A DNA stretch of 40,920 nt from Actinomycetes bacterium (GTDB lineage: Bacteria; Actinomycetota; Acidimicrobiia; Acidimicrobiales; Palsa-688): the NCBI GenBank assembly GCA_021850325.1, contig JAJZMF010000021.1:40081-81000 (forward strand). The letters are read 5' to 3'. Position numbers and translations under genes: made by a program. Under the pieces are notes generated by a model, which had not been told where the DNA came from, searched no databases, and saw nothing but the letters and a program-made list of their open reading frames with translations. Positions 15,989-24,403 of this stretch are shown here, in pieces. Positions within the stretch are counted from its first letter, which is position 1. Each line of letters starts with the position of its first letter.

Positions 15989-18046
15989 GTGCGCCGTACC
16001 ACCCCCCTTGCAGCGGTAGCCGCCACCTGCCTGCTCGCCTCCGTGGCGGCCTGGGCCCCGGCCACCGTGCCGGGTGCCTCGCTGGCCGAAGCCGTCGTGC
16101 CTGCCCCCGCTGCCGCACGGGTCGAGGTCCTGGGCAAGCCGCTCAACACCGTCAGCAGGGCCCTCTTCGGGGCCAACCTGCTGTGGCCCTACGCCAGTGC
16201 GGGCTCGTTCGACCTGCGCACTGACCGCTTCTACCCGGGCTTCGTGGCGGAGCTCGAGCGGCTCGGCGTCTCGTCGCTGCGCTACCCGGGGGGTACCACG
16301 GCGGACAGCTTCCACTGGGAGCGCGCCATCGGGCCTCGGGCCAGCCGGGGCGCCAACGAGCCCTACGGCATGCAGGGGGCCAACCTGGGACGGGTGTGCT
16401 GCGTGGTGAACGGGCCCACGGCGTCCACGGTGGGCCCGGACGAGTTCGGGCGCCTGCTCCAGCAGACCGGGGCCTCGGGTGATGTGGTCGTCAACTTTGC
16501 CACGGGCACGGTGGGGGAGGCCGCCGGCTTCGTCGCGTACATGACCGCCCCGCTGCCTCGCCACCCCTCGCGCAACCCGGCCGACCCCGGCTACTGGGCA
16601 GCCCTGCGGGCGCGCAACGGGCACCCGGCGCCCTACGACGTGCCCTATTGGGAGGTGGGCAACGAGCAGCTGTTCCCCGGGCAGTACGGCTGGCGGTCCG
16701 GCCAGTTGGTGTCACTGGCGCCGAACAGCCCCCGCTGCCCTGCCGGCGAGGTCGCAACCTGCCTGTACGCGTTCGGCGGCACCACGCGCTTCTCCCATCA
16801 GCGCGTCGGGTGGCTGGCCAGCACGATGCCCTCGGCATCAGTGTCGTCGGGCCGGCCGGCGCAGCGCTTCTACGTCTACTACCCACCGGTGGTGCCCCGG
16901 AGCCAAACGGTCATGGTGGACGGTCGCGTGTGGGCCCCGGTCAGGTCGTTCGCCTCGTACGGCCCGCATGCCCGCGTCTACACCTTTACGCCTGCTGACG
17001 GCAGGCTCACCTTCGGGGACGGCCACCACGGCGCCGTCCCGCCCAGGGGCGCGGTGGTGACGGCCTCCTACGAGTCGGGCCCTCACGGAGGTTTTGTCGA
17101 CTTCTACCGGGCCATGAAGCACATGGCGCCCCGTGCCCACATATGCGAGACCGAGGAGACGAACACGGCCTTCCTGCGCCTGATGGGCAGGAAGTACCGC
17201 TATGACTGCGTCGAGCTGCACGAGTACGCAGCACCCAAGGTGGTGAACGTCCCGCTCAGCACCTATGCGCAGGAGCTGATGTCGTACCCGGCCAAGGAGG
17301 CGGCGCAGCTCGCCCGCCTCCAGGCTGCCATAAGGCGCTACTCGGGCAGGGACGTGCCCGTGTACGTCACCGAGTACGGGCAGCTGGTGTGGCCGGTGCC
17401 CACCAAGGCACCGGAGTTCCTCCTGTCGTTGGGAGAGGCCCTGCTCAACGCGGCCCAGGTCCGCCAGTGGGCGCTTGCCGGGGTGCCGGTAGCGGAGAAG
17501 TACCTTGCCACGTCCTCCCCGTTCGTGGTCGGTGACCCACGCCGGTTGAGCGTCGACAGTGTGGTACGGGTGATACGCAGGGAGCGGGAAGGCCTTGCCG
17601 ATTGGGACCCGGCGCTCAGCATCGACAGTGCGATGGTGGCCGGGCCCGGCCCTCGCTTCGTGGCCGAAGCCAACGGTCTCGCCCTCGGGCTCATGTCCAG
17701 CCTGGGAGGTGAGCGCCTGGTCCGTTCGGTTGTCGTCGGTGGGCCGTCACTGGCCGGCGGGGCCCAACCCGCGCTCGTCTCGCTGGCTGCGCTGGGCAGG
17801 GCCGCTGGCCACCTGGTGGTCATCAACTCCAGCCCCTCCAGGGCGGTGCGGGCGACGGTGGCCGGGGGCCCTCTCCGTCGCGGGCCGACGCTGCAGGTCT
17901 CCGTGCTCAACGGCCCCGGGACCGGCGCCTACAACACGCTGGCCCACCCGCGCACGGTGCGGGTGGTCACCCGGAGCGTGAGGGTGGGCGACGGCCGGTT
18001 CGCCTGGACCTTCCCGGCGCACTCGGTGACCTTGTTCCGCTTCTGA
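15989..18046 (+). CDS. Secreted GH-A clan glycosidase, arabinofuranosidase-like
   Basis: Exported enzyme of 685 residues likely to hydrolyse a polysaccharide or glycoside outside the cell. A signal peptide (RRTTPLAAVAATCLLASVAA) opens the protein. LRYPGGTTADSFHWERAIGP (about 97-116) and YWEVGNE (220-226) are typical of GH51-like alpha-L-arabinofuranosidases; Glu226 is the acid/base candidate and Glu462 in YVTEYGQL the nucleophile candidate. Between them, about residues 290-365, is an inserted beta-rich segment with GDGHHGAVPP, not part of the catalytic barrel. The end (about 600-685) looks like the beta-sandwich usual in the family. GH51, GH39 and GH79 relatives share these features, so family and substrate are not settled. 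It is divergent from the ClC gene. Confidence 0.75.
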   Translation: MRRTTPLAAVAATCLLASVAAWAPATVPGASLAEAVVPAPAAARVEVLGKPLNTVSRALFGANLLWPYASAGSFDLRTDRFYPGFVAELERLGVSSLRYPGGTTADSFHWERAIGPRASRGANEPYGMQGANLGRVCCVVNGPTASTVGPDEFGRLLQQTGASGDVVVNFATGTVGEAAGFVAYMTAPLPRHPSRNPADPGYWAALRARNGHPAPYDVPYWEVGNEQLFPGQYGWRSGQLVSLAPNSPRCPAGEVATCLYAFGGTTRFSHQRVGWLASTMPSASVSSGRPAQRFYVYYPPVVPRSQTVMVDGRVWAPVRSFASYGPHARVYTFTPADGRLTFGDGHHGAVPPRGAVVTASYESGPHGGFVDFYRAMKHMAPRAHICETEETNTAFLRLMGRKYRYDCVELHEYAAPKVVNVPLSTYAQELMSYPAKEAAQLARLQAAIRRYSGRDVPVYVTEYGQLVWPVPTKAPEFLLSLGEALLNAAQVRQWALAGVPVAEKYLATSSPFVVGDPRRLSVDSVVRVIRREREGLADWDPALSIDSAMVAGPGPRFVAEANGLALGLMSSLGGERLVRSVVVGGPSLAGGAQPALVSLAALGRAAGHLVVINSSPSRAVRATVAGGPLRRGPTLQVSVLNGPGTGAYNTLAHPRTVRVVTRSVRVGDGRFAWTFPAHSVTLFRF

Positions 18047-18136
18047 CCCGGAGGTGCTCGGGCGGCCGTCGCCCACGCTACGCTGGCAGTGGCCCGGGCA
18101 TGTAGCCGGTCTGGTCAGCGGGGGAGGGGAGGCGCG

Positions 18137-18472
18137 TTGAGCGACCCGGGCAGGCGAGCGGAGCGGCTCACCCTCTACATGCCGGGCGAGGCCCATCGCC
18201 ACCACGCGGCGCCCGGCTATGTCGAGGTCATCCGGAAGGCGCACGAGCTCGGATTGGCCGGTGCGACGGCGTGGAGAGGCTCACAGGGCTTCGGGCCGTC
18301 GTCCAGGCTGGAGAGGGCTGTCGTCCACCACCCGCCTGTTGCGGTGACGATCGTGGACCAGCCCGACCGGCTTACCAGGCTGCTGGAAAAGCTGGGCGCA
18401 GTGCTGGAGGGCGCAGTGGTGGTGCGTCGGCCCGTGGAGATCGTGACGGGCCGGGCTGACGGTCCGGGCTGA
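18137..18472 (+). CDS. DUF190 family protein (first of two)
   Basis: Small soluble protein, 111 residues, with the DUF190 pattern: RLTLYMPGEAHRH, then a helix ending in LGLAGATAWRGSQGFG, then VVVRRPVEIV at the end. DUF190 proteins have a PII/ferredoxin-like fold and are often found next to CrcB fluoride channels, but their function is not established. No crcB is present here. The chosen TTG start at 18137 follows GGGGAGGGGAGG; the frame extends upstream to 18089 without homology. The stop lies inside a short tandem repeat. Confidence 0.78.
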   Translation: MSDPGRRAERLTLYMPGEAHRHHAAPGYVEVIRKAHELGLAGATAWRGSQGFGPSSRLERAVVHHPPVAVTIVDQPDRLTRLLEKLGAVLEGAVVVRRPVEIVTGRADGPG

Positions 18473-18488
18473 CGGTCCGGGCTGACAG
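18453..18488 (+). repeat. 13-bp short tandem repeat at a stop codon
   Basis: GGGCTGACGGTCC occurs at 18453-18465 and 18466-18478, and GGGCTGAC begins a third, partial copy at 18479. The stop codon of the first DUF190 gene is the TGA of the second copy, so changes in copy number would alter the last residues of that protein. Confidence 0.75.
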
Positions 18489-18546
18489 GGCGAGCGGCGT
18501 CCGGGGTACCGGTGGTTGCAGGCGAGCCTGAGCGGAGGAGGGCAGG

Positions 18547-18897
18547 GTGCGCCAACGGGGCAAGCTGGTCACGGTCTTCATCAAGGAAGGTGACCGCTAC
18601 CATCACAAGTCACTCGCTGACGCCATCGTCGAGATGGCGCACCAGCAGGGCCTGGCCAGCGCGACGGTCGTTCACGGGATCGAGGGTTTCGGACGGACCA
18701 GGCACCTGAGGTCGGACCGCTTGCTCTCCCTGTACGACTCGCTACCCCTCGTGGCCCAGGTCGTGGACGTGCCACAGAAGGTGGACGCGTTCCTTCCTCT
18801 GTTGCAGGAGATGGTGCAGGGGGCGTTGGTGGTCACAGAGGATGTCGAGATCGAGGTCTGGTCAGGAGAGACATCGCACCTTGTTGACGACGTTTGA
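18547..18897 (+). CDS. DUF190 family protein (second of two)
   Basis: 116 residues, clearly related to the preceding DUF190 protein: KLVTVFIKEGDRYHHKSLAD, QGLASATVVHGIEGFGRT and a closing ALVVTEDVEIEVWSG. It starts at GTG 18547 after GGAGGAGGG and lies 74 bp behind the first copy, so the two are probably co-transcribed. The copies differ enough that the duplication is old, and they may form a hetero-oligomer. Confidence 0.82.
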   Translation: MRQRGKLVTVFIKEGDRYHHKSLADAIVEMAHQQGLASATVVHGIEGFGRTRHLRSDRLLSLYDSLPLVAQVVDVPQKVDAFLPLLQEMVQGALVVTEDVEIEVWSGETSHLVDDV

Positions 18898-19195
18898 GAA
18901 GCGGCCTGTGTGCCCCGCCCGGTCGGCACGGTGAAGAGCCTCAACCCAAGCTCACCTGCGCGGTGGGGTCGGACAGGGGCCCAGGTCCGTCCGGCTCCAA
19001 GCAGGTAGGACGGCCCACCGGCGCCGGCTTGAGCCTGCGTGGGCACGGGCGGAGCGGGGCGGACTGCCCAGCGGGCACCGGAGGGCGGGCTGACGCTGAC
19101 CAGGGTAATGGTTCGGTGCTGACCGGGCCGGGTGCCGCGCACCGGGGCCCCATGGTGGTGGCGAACGCAGCGCGTAGCCCAGGACCGCGGCGCGC
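18898..19195. other. Noncoding stretch between DUF190 and the sugar-acid locus
   Basis: About 300 bp of GC-rich sequence in which I see no gene, tRNA or convincing terminator. Short open frames exist but lack ribosome binding sites and recognisable products. Confidence 0.5.
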
Positions 19196-19247
19196 TTGCC
19201 GATGGCGGGGTCGTTTGGTATAGTGAATGCCGTTCACTATACGGAAC
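19196..19247 (+). promoter_or_regulatory. Promoter and palindromic operator of the sugar-acid operon
   Basis: TTGCCG (19196-19201), a 17-bp spacer and TATAGT (19219-19224) form a near-consensus promoter with a start near 19231. A perfect inverted repeat, GTATAGTGAA-N5-TTCACTATAC (19218-19242), covers the -10 box and start site. A second, overlapping dyad, GTTC-N8-GAAC (19232-19247), resembles sites of IclR-family regulators, and such a regulator is encoded in this locus at 25300-26169. Binding would block transcription. Confidence 0.72.
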
Positions 19248-19263
19248 ACAGGGGGAGAGGGGT

Positions 19264-20274
19264 ATGCCAATCACCGGCGGCGCGACCACCCGGCCACGCC
19301 CACCGATAAAGGCTCCGGTGGTGGCGGTGAGCAGGCCCAGCCTGCCCGGCGGTGCGCTTTCCCGGCTCCCGGGGGACGTGACCCTGCGGCTGTGGCCCGA
19401 GCGGCGACCACCGAGCCCGGCTGAGCTGGTTGAGCTGGTTGCGGGCGCCAACGGGCTGGTCTGCCTGCACACGGAGCGGATCGATGCCGGTTTCCTCGAG
19501 GCCTGCCCGGACCTCGTGGCCGTGTCGACCCTGGGGGTGGGCGTGGACCACTTCGACCTGGATGCCCTGCGGGCAGCAGGTGTGGCTGCGGCCCACACGC
19601 CTGGGGTGTTGGAGCAGGCCACGGCAGATATGGCTTGGGCGCTCCTCCTCGCCGCCGCCCGCCAGGTCGTGCAGGCTGACCATTTTGTGCGCGACGGCAG
19701 TTGGGACTTCCTCGACCTCGACATCTTCGTGGGCCCGGACCTGAAGGGGGCCACGCTGGGGGTCGTGGGTTACGGGCGGGTCGGTAGAGCGATGGCGCGG
19801 CGTTCGGCCGGGTTCGACATGCGGGTCCTGTGCTACGACCCGACCTTCGTGCCCGACGGGCTGGCGACGGCCTGCAGCTTGGACGAACTGGCCGCCCGCT
19901 CCGACTTCGTCAGCGTGCACACCCCGCTGAACCACGCCACCCGTCACTTGGTGGACGAGAGGTTCCTGAAGGCGATGCAGCGTCATGCCGTGCTGGTCAA
20001 CACTTCGCGGGGCGGGGTGGTGGACCAGGAGGCACTGGTCCGGGCGCTGCGGGAGAGGTGGATATTCGCTGCCGCGCTCGACGTGCAGGCGGTCGAGCCC
20101 GTGCCTTCGGGTGACGTACTGCTGTCTCTCCCCAATTGTACGTTGACGCCCCACATCGGCTCGGCCTCCATCGGTGCGAGGCGCTCCATGGCAGAGCTCG
20201 CGGTCGACAACCTTGCCGCCGTGCTGGCGGGCAAGCCCATGCTCACCCCGCTGGTGCCCCTGCCCGAAGGGTGA
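19264..20274 (+). CDS. D-2-hydroxyacid dehydrogenase (2-ketoacid reductase)
   Basis: Cytosolic NAD(P)-dependent enzyme, 336 residues, interconverting a 2-keto acid and a D-2-hydroxy acid. The nucleotide-binding loop is GYGRVG (169-174), followed by Asp192 at the end of the second strand, which favours NAD. The catalytic triad is Arg249 (NTSRGG), Glu278 and His297 (TPHIGSAS). The family includes GhrB-type 2-ketogluconate reductases, glyoxylate reductases and phosphoglycerate dehydrogenases; the short length rules out a full SerA. Together with IdnO- and IdnD-like genes, reduction of a 2-keto sugar acid is the best fit but is inferred. ATG 19264 follows GGGGGAGAGG; it is the first gene after the regulated promoter. 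Confidence 0.85.
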   Translation: MPITGGATTRPRPPIKAPVVAVSRPSLPGGALSRLPGDVTLRLWPERRPPSPAELVELVAGANGLVCLHTERIDAGFLEACPDLVAVSTLGVGVDHFDLDALRAAGVAAAHTPGVLEQATADMAWALLLAAARQVVQADHFVRDGSWDFLDLDIFVGPDLKGATLGVVGYGRVGRAMARRSAGFDMRVLCYDPTFVPDGLATACSLDELAARSDFVSVHTPLNHATRHLVDERFLKAMQRHAVLVNTSRGGVVDQEALVRALRERWIFAAALDVQAVEPVPSGDVLLSLPNCTLTPHIGSASIGARRSMAELAVDNLAAVLAGKPMLTPLVPLPEG

Positions 20275-20311
20275 ACCCGTGCCTGCGCTTTCCACTTCGG
20301 AGGCCCCCGAC

Positions 20312-21844
20312 ATGAACGGCTCCTCGGTAACTACGGGGCGCCCGCAGCACTCGGCCGCCGCCGGCTACCTGCTCGAGGTACGCGACGTCGTCAAAAGCTT
20401 CGGTGGCACCATCGCCCTGGGTGGCGTGTCCTTTGGTGTGGCCGGAGGGCGCGTGCTGGCTCTCCTGGGCGAGAACGGGGCAGGCAAGTCCACGCTGGTG
20501 CGCATCCTGGCGGGCGTGGACCACCCTGACAGCGGTTCGGTCCACCTGCGCGGTGACCGGCCAGGCACCGGGGGCCGGGCCAGGATGTCTGTGCTGCACC
20601 AGGATCTGGCACTCGTGGAGACCATGACCGTTGCCGAGAACATCGCCCTGGGGCCGAACCTGGGTTACGGGCGGAACCGGGGCCTCATCAGTTGGCGGGC
20701 GACCAAAGAGCAAGCGCAGCGTCACCTCGCCACCCTGGGTACGGAACTTGCTCCCGAGGCTCTGGTGGGCGACCTGCCCCGGGCTGAGCGTTCGCTTGTC
20801 GCCTTGGCCCGCTGCCTGGCCGTCCAGCCGGACATAGTCGTGCTGGACGAGCCGACGGCGAGCCTGGAGAAGTCCGACGTGGACCGGCTGTTCGACGCGC
20901 TGCGCCACCTGCGCGCTCAGGGTGTGGCCCAGATCTTCGTGTCTCACCGTATCGACGAGGTCTTGGAGATATCGGACGAGTTCGTCGTGCTGCGCAACGG
21001 CTTGGTGGTCGGTGCCGGACAGATCGCTGGGGTCTCATCCGACGACCTCGTCGAGCAGATAACGGGGAAGCGCCCGGACCACGGCCGCCAGGCGGCAGCA
21101 GTGCCCGCCGAGCGGCCCGTGCTGGTGGTCAGCGATGCGGTGGTGGGGGAGGTCGGCCCTGTGAGCTTCACCCTGCACGAAGGGGAGATCCTGGGCATGG
21201 TCGGGCTACGTGGCGCCGGCCAGGAGCAGGTTGCCCGCTTCCTGTCCGGGCAGGCGCGCCTGGCCGCGGGTGCCATGACCCTGGAGGGGGCACCCTTTGG
21301 CCCCCGTAACCCACGTGCCGCGCTGCAGTCAGGGGCCGTCTTCGTCACCGGCAACCGGGAGACGGCTGGGGTGGCGCCGTCAATGACCGTACGGGAGAAC
21401 CTGCTGCTCAACCCCTGGGCACGCGGGCGACGGGTGTTCGAGCTGCGCAGCACCAGAGCCGAGCGGGGCGAGGCCCGGGCGCTGGTCGAGAGCTTTGGCG
21501 TACGCCCAGCGGCGCCCGAGATGCTGGTCTCGGAGCTCTCGGGTGGCAACCAGCAGAAGGTCGTACTGGCCCGCTCGCTCAGCCTGCACAAGCGGCTCAT
21601 CGTGCTCGAGGACCCGACCCTGGGCGTGGACGTCGGTGCCCGGGAGGCGATCTACGACCTCCTCCGGCAGGCTGTCGCCCAGGGGGCCTGCGTGGTCCTC
21701 GTGTCGAGTGATTTCGAGGAGGTCGCCAAAGCCTGCGACCGAGCCCTGGTCTTCAACCGGGGCCGGGTGACCGAGTCGCTGGCAGCCGGCACTCTGTCCA
21801 TAGCAAACCTGGTCAAGGCGGCGCAGTCCGCCGGGGAGGGGTGA
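20312..21844 (+). CDS. Sugar ABC importer ATPase, RbsA type
   Basis: Energises a ribose/xylose-type (CUT2) importer. The 510 residues contain two ATPase domains, as is normal. Domain 1 (about 20-250) has Walker A GENGAGKST (53-61) and Walker B VVLDEPTASLE, with a weak signature (LPRAERS in place of LSGGQ). Domain 2 (about 265-500) has the degenerate Walker A typical of the family (GLRGAGQEQ) and a good signature, LSGGNQQ. Its Walker B reads VLEDPTLGVD, with Glu-Asp in place of Asp-Glu, so the second site is probably weak. The ATG at 20312 with GGAGG eight bases upstream is preferred over GTG 20279. The stop overlaps the permease start by 4 bp. Confidence 0.9.
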   Translation: MNGSSVTTGRPQHSAAAGYLLEVRDVVKSFGGTIALGGVSFGVAGGRVLALLGENGAGKSTLVRILAGVDHPDSGSVHLRGDRPGTGGRARMSVLHQDLALVETMTVAENIALGPNLGYGRNRGLISWRATKEQAQRHLATLGTELAPEALVGDLPRAERSLVALARCLAVQPDIVVLDEPTASLEKSDVDRLFDALRHLRAQGVAQIFVSHRIDEVLEISDEFVVLRNGLVVGAGQIAGVSSDDLVEQITGKRPDHGRQAAAVPAERPVLVVSDAVVGEVGPVSFTLHEGEILGMVGLRGAGQEQVARFLSGQARLAAGAMTLEGAPFGPRNPRAALQSGAVFVTGNRETAGVAPSMTVRENLLLNPWARGRRVFELRSTRAERGEARALVESFGVRPAAPEMLVSELSGGNQQKVVLARSLSLHKRLIVLEDPTLGVDVGAREAIYDLLRQAVAQGACVVLVSSDFEEVAKACDRALVFNRGRVTESLAAGTLSIANLVKAAQSAGEG

Positions 21845-22992
21845 CGATGACGGCACTGCCCACGACGAACGAGAACCGGACGCCCGGCCAGGTGCCTCAG
21901 GGGGGCCAGGCAGCCGCTCGGACGGGACCGCGGGCTCGAGACTCCTTCGCCTCACGTTTCGGCTTGGTGATATTCACTGTGCTGTTGGTGGTCCTGTTCG
22001 TGGTGCTGCTCCCGCGCACATTCCCAACGCTGCTCAACCTGCGCTCCATCATCTCGAGCAACGGTGTGGACGCAATGCTGGCCCTGGCCTCGATGGTCCC
22101 CATCACCTTGGGCAAGTTCGACATATCCGTTGGTTACGGACTAGGCCTGGCTGAGGTCCTGGCTGTTTCGTTGCAGGCGCAGGCGCACCTGCCCTGGGGG
22201 CTGGCGGCGCTGATCGTGCTGCTGATCGGCGTCGTGGTCGGGACGGTGAACGGCTTTTTGGTTGAGTTCGCGCAGATCGACTCCTTCATCGCCACTCTCG
22301 GGACCGGTTACGTGCTCTATGGGTTGATGCTATGGGTGACCGGGGGCAACGAGGTGCTGGCCACGCTGCCCAACTTCTTCGTGGCTCTTGGCGACGGCGC
22401 AGTGGGGGATGTCCCCTACGTGCTGTTCTACGTGCTGGCGCTGGCCCTGGTGGCTTGGGTGGCTCTCGAGTACCTGCCCGTCGGCCGGTACCTGTACGCC
22501 GTCGGCTCCAACCGCCGGGCGGCCATGCTCAACGGTATCCCGGTGCACCGTTGTGTGGTGGGTGCGTTCATCACCTCGGGCGTGGTGACGGCGGCGGCGG
22601 GGGTAGTGCTGGCCGGTCAATTGGGTGTCGGGGAGCCGTCGATCGGCAACGACTACCTCCTGCCCGCCTTGGTGGGCGCCCTGCTGGGCACGACGGCCCT
22701 GCGGCCGGGCCGAGCCAACGCATGGGGCACGATCGTGGCTGTGGTGGCACTGGCGGTGGGCATCGCCGGGCTGGAGCAGGAGGGCATCCAGTTCTTCGTC
22801 GACCCGCTTTTCAACGGCTTCACCCTCCTCATCGCCGTCGGCATCGCCGGCGTGACGACCCGGCGACGCCAGCGTGGCCGTGCGGCCGTTGTGAAGCCGC
22901 CTCCCGCCGGCTCCGCCGGCCCAGTGCCCGCCGTGGTGGCCAACGGGCCTGGTGAGGCTACGGCCACCGGGGTCATGGGGCTCCAGCAGTAG
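21841..22992 (+). CDS. Sugar ABC importer permease, RbsC type
   Basis: Membrane subunit of the same CUT2 importer, 383 residues with 8-10 predicted helices between about residues 38 and 340. GKFDISVGYGLGLAEV is the counterpart of the conserved DLSVG segment of RbsC, and VGRYLYAVGSNRRAAMLNGI is the family's cytoplasmic loop (YAVGSN...A...GI). GTG 21841 overlaps the ATPase stop (GTGA). The last 40 residues are a hydrophilic Pro/Ala-rich tail. Confidence 0.9.
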   Translation: MTMTALPTTNENRTPGQVPQGGQAAARTGPRARDSFASRFGLVIFTVLLVVLFVVLLPRTFPTLLNLRSIISSNGVDAMLALASMVPITLGKFDISVGYGLGLAEVLAVSLQAQAHLPWGLAALIVLLIGVVVGTVNGFLVEFAQIDSFIATLGTGYVLYGLMLWVTGGNEVLATLPNFFVALGDGAVGDVPYVLFYVLALALVAWVALEYLPVGRYLYAVGSNRRAAMLNGIPVHRCVVGAFITSGVVTAAAGVVLAGQLGVGEPSIGNDYLLPALVGALLGTTALRPGRANAWGTIVAVVALAVGIAGLEQEGIQFFVDPLFNGFTLLIAVGIAGVTTRRRQRGRAAVVKPPPAGSAGPVPAVVANGPGEATATGVMGLQQ

Positions 22993-23110
22993 CAGGGGGC
23001 ACCAGGAGCAGTGCTGCACAGGCGGCACAGGTACCGAGCCTCCCGGCGCCCGTACCGAGGGGCCGGGGTGTGGGACAAGGACCAAACGACCAGAAGGGGA
23101 AAGAGCAACG

Positions 23111-24274
23111 ATGTCCAACAGCAGAAGGGCCCGGGCACGGGCCACCCGCAGCATCCTCACCACCTTGGCTGTCGCCGGTGCCACAACGGCGGGCGTGTCG
23201 GCTGCACTGGCCACTACGCCCGCCGCAGGCGCTGCCACCGACCCGGTGGTGGCCCAGGCCAAAGCCGTGGTCGCCGCTGCCACTGCCCGCAATGTCCCCT
23301 GGACCGGGCCCACGAGCGGCCCCAAGGCCCAGAAGGGCAAGTCGATCATCGTGGTGGCATCTGACCTCACGAACACGGGCGTGCTCACGGTGTCCAAGGC
23401 CATCCAGCAGGCAGCCAAGGCGATCGGTTGGAAGGTCCAGGTGCTCAACGGCCAAGGGACCACCTCGGGCTTGCAGTCGGCCCTCAACACGGCGATCGCA
23501 GCCAAGCCTTCGGGCATCGTCGACGACGGCGCCGACATGACCACGATCGCCAGCCTTCTCAAGGAGGCTGTCGGTGCCGGTGAGAAGGTGGTGGCGTGGA
23601 ACGGTGGCCCGACCCCGGGACCGGCTCCCGCCGACTCCGTCTTTTACAACGTGGCCGTGAACGCCAAACAGATCTCGCAGATCGCCGCCGACTACGCCAT
23701 AGCCACCTCCAACGGCAAAGCCAACGTCGTGATCTTCACCGACAACGAGTTCGCGGTGGCGCAAGCCAAGGCCAACGACATGCGCGCAGTCGTCAACACC
23801 TGCAAGGGCTGCAAGGTACTGGCCTACGAGAACACGCCGATCGCTGATGTCACCACAAGGGTCCCACCGCTAACCACGGCCCTGCGAGCGAAGTACGGTT
23901 CGAAGTGGACGTACTCACTTGCCATAAACGACAACTACTACCAGGCCATGGCCAGCGCTCTGGCGTCTTCAGGTATCTCCCCGGCCAACGCACCGGTCAA
24001 CATCTCCGCCGGTGACGGTAGCCCGGACGCCTTCCAGCGCATACGTACCGGCCACTTCCAGGCTGCCACCGTGGCCGCCCCCCTCGACCTGCAGGGCTGG
24101 CAGGTGGTGGACGAGATGAACCGAGCCTTTGCCGGTGCGAGGCCCGACAACTTTGTAGCCGCCCCCCGTCTGGTGACCAAAGCGGACATCGCTTACGACG
24201 GCGGGCCTCAGGACACCTACATCCCCAACAACCACTACCAGCAGCGTTACATGAAGATCTGGGGTGTCAAGTAA
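23111..24274 (+). CDS. Sugar-binding protein of the importer, RbsB type
   Basis: Extracytoplasmic receptor for the RbsA/RbsC importer, 387 residues. A signal peptide (basic RRARARATRS, hydrophobic stretch, Ala-rich cleavage zone near residue 42) is followed by a linker and a type 1 periplasmic-binding fold beginning at about residue 75 (KSIIVVASDLTNTGVLTVSK). No lipobox cysteine is present, as with the other binding protein in this window. ATG 23111 has AGAAGGGGAAAGAG upstream; the frame is open earlier but overlaps the permease. The ligand is inferred to be a sugar acid or pentose-like sugar from the neighbouring dehydrogenases. Confidence 0.9.
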   Translation: MSNSRRARARATRSILTTLAVAGATTAGVSAALATTPAAGAATDPVVAQAKAVVAAATARNVPWTGPTSGPKAQKGKSIIVVASDLTNTGVLTVSKAIQQAAKAIGWKVQVLNGQGTTSGLQSALNTAIAAKPSGIVDDGADMTTIASLLKEAVGAGEKVVAWNGGPTPGPAPADSVFYNVAVNAKQISQIAADYAIATSNGKANVVIFTDNEFAVAQAKANDMRAVVNTCKGCKVLAYENTPIADVTTRVPPLTTALRAKYGSKWTYSLAINDNYYQAMASALASSGISPANAPVNISAGDGSPDAFQRIRTGHFQAATVAAPLDLQGWQVVDEMNRAFAGARPDNFVAAPRLVTKADIAYDGGPQDTYIPNNHYQQRYMKIWGVK

Positions 24275-24289
24275 CGTGCTCCGACCTGC

Positions 24290-24332
24290 GGCCGTCCCGG
24301 CCGACCGGACGTTGGCCGGTACCGGGACGGCC
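24290..24332 (+). terminator. Hairpin after the binding-protein gene
   Basis: GGCCGTCCCGG (24290-24300) and CCGGGACGGCC (24322-24332) form an 11-bp perfect stem around a 21-base loop that can pair internally. It starts 16 bp after the stop. It may end or thin out transcription before the next gene, as binding-protein genes are often expressed more than their neighbours. Confidence 0.6.
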
Positions 24333-24403
24333 ACCATGGTGAGGCCCGTCCGGGCCCGGGCCTGCTGCCAACCGGCCGTGACCGGTTGGCGAGGGCCCCT
24401 GCG

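Noticed and set aside
15908-16624. Upstream extension of the ClC frame
   Set aside because: Antisense to the glycosidase gene and without ClC homology; a -10 box sits just before GTG 15907.
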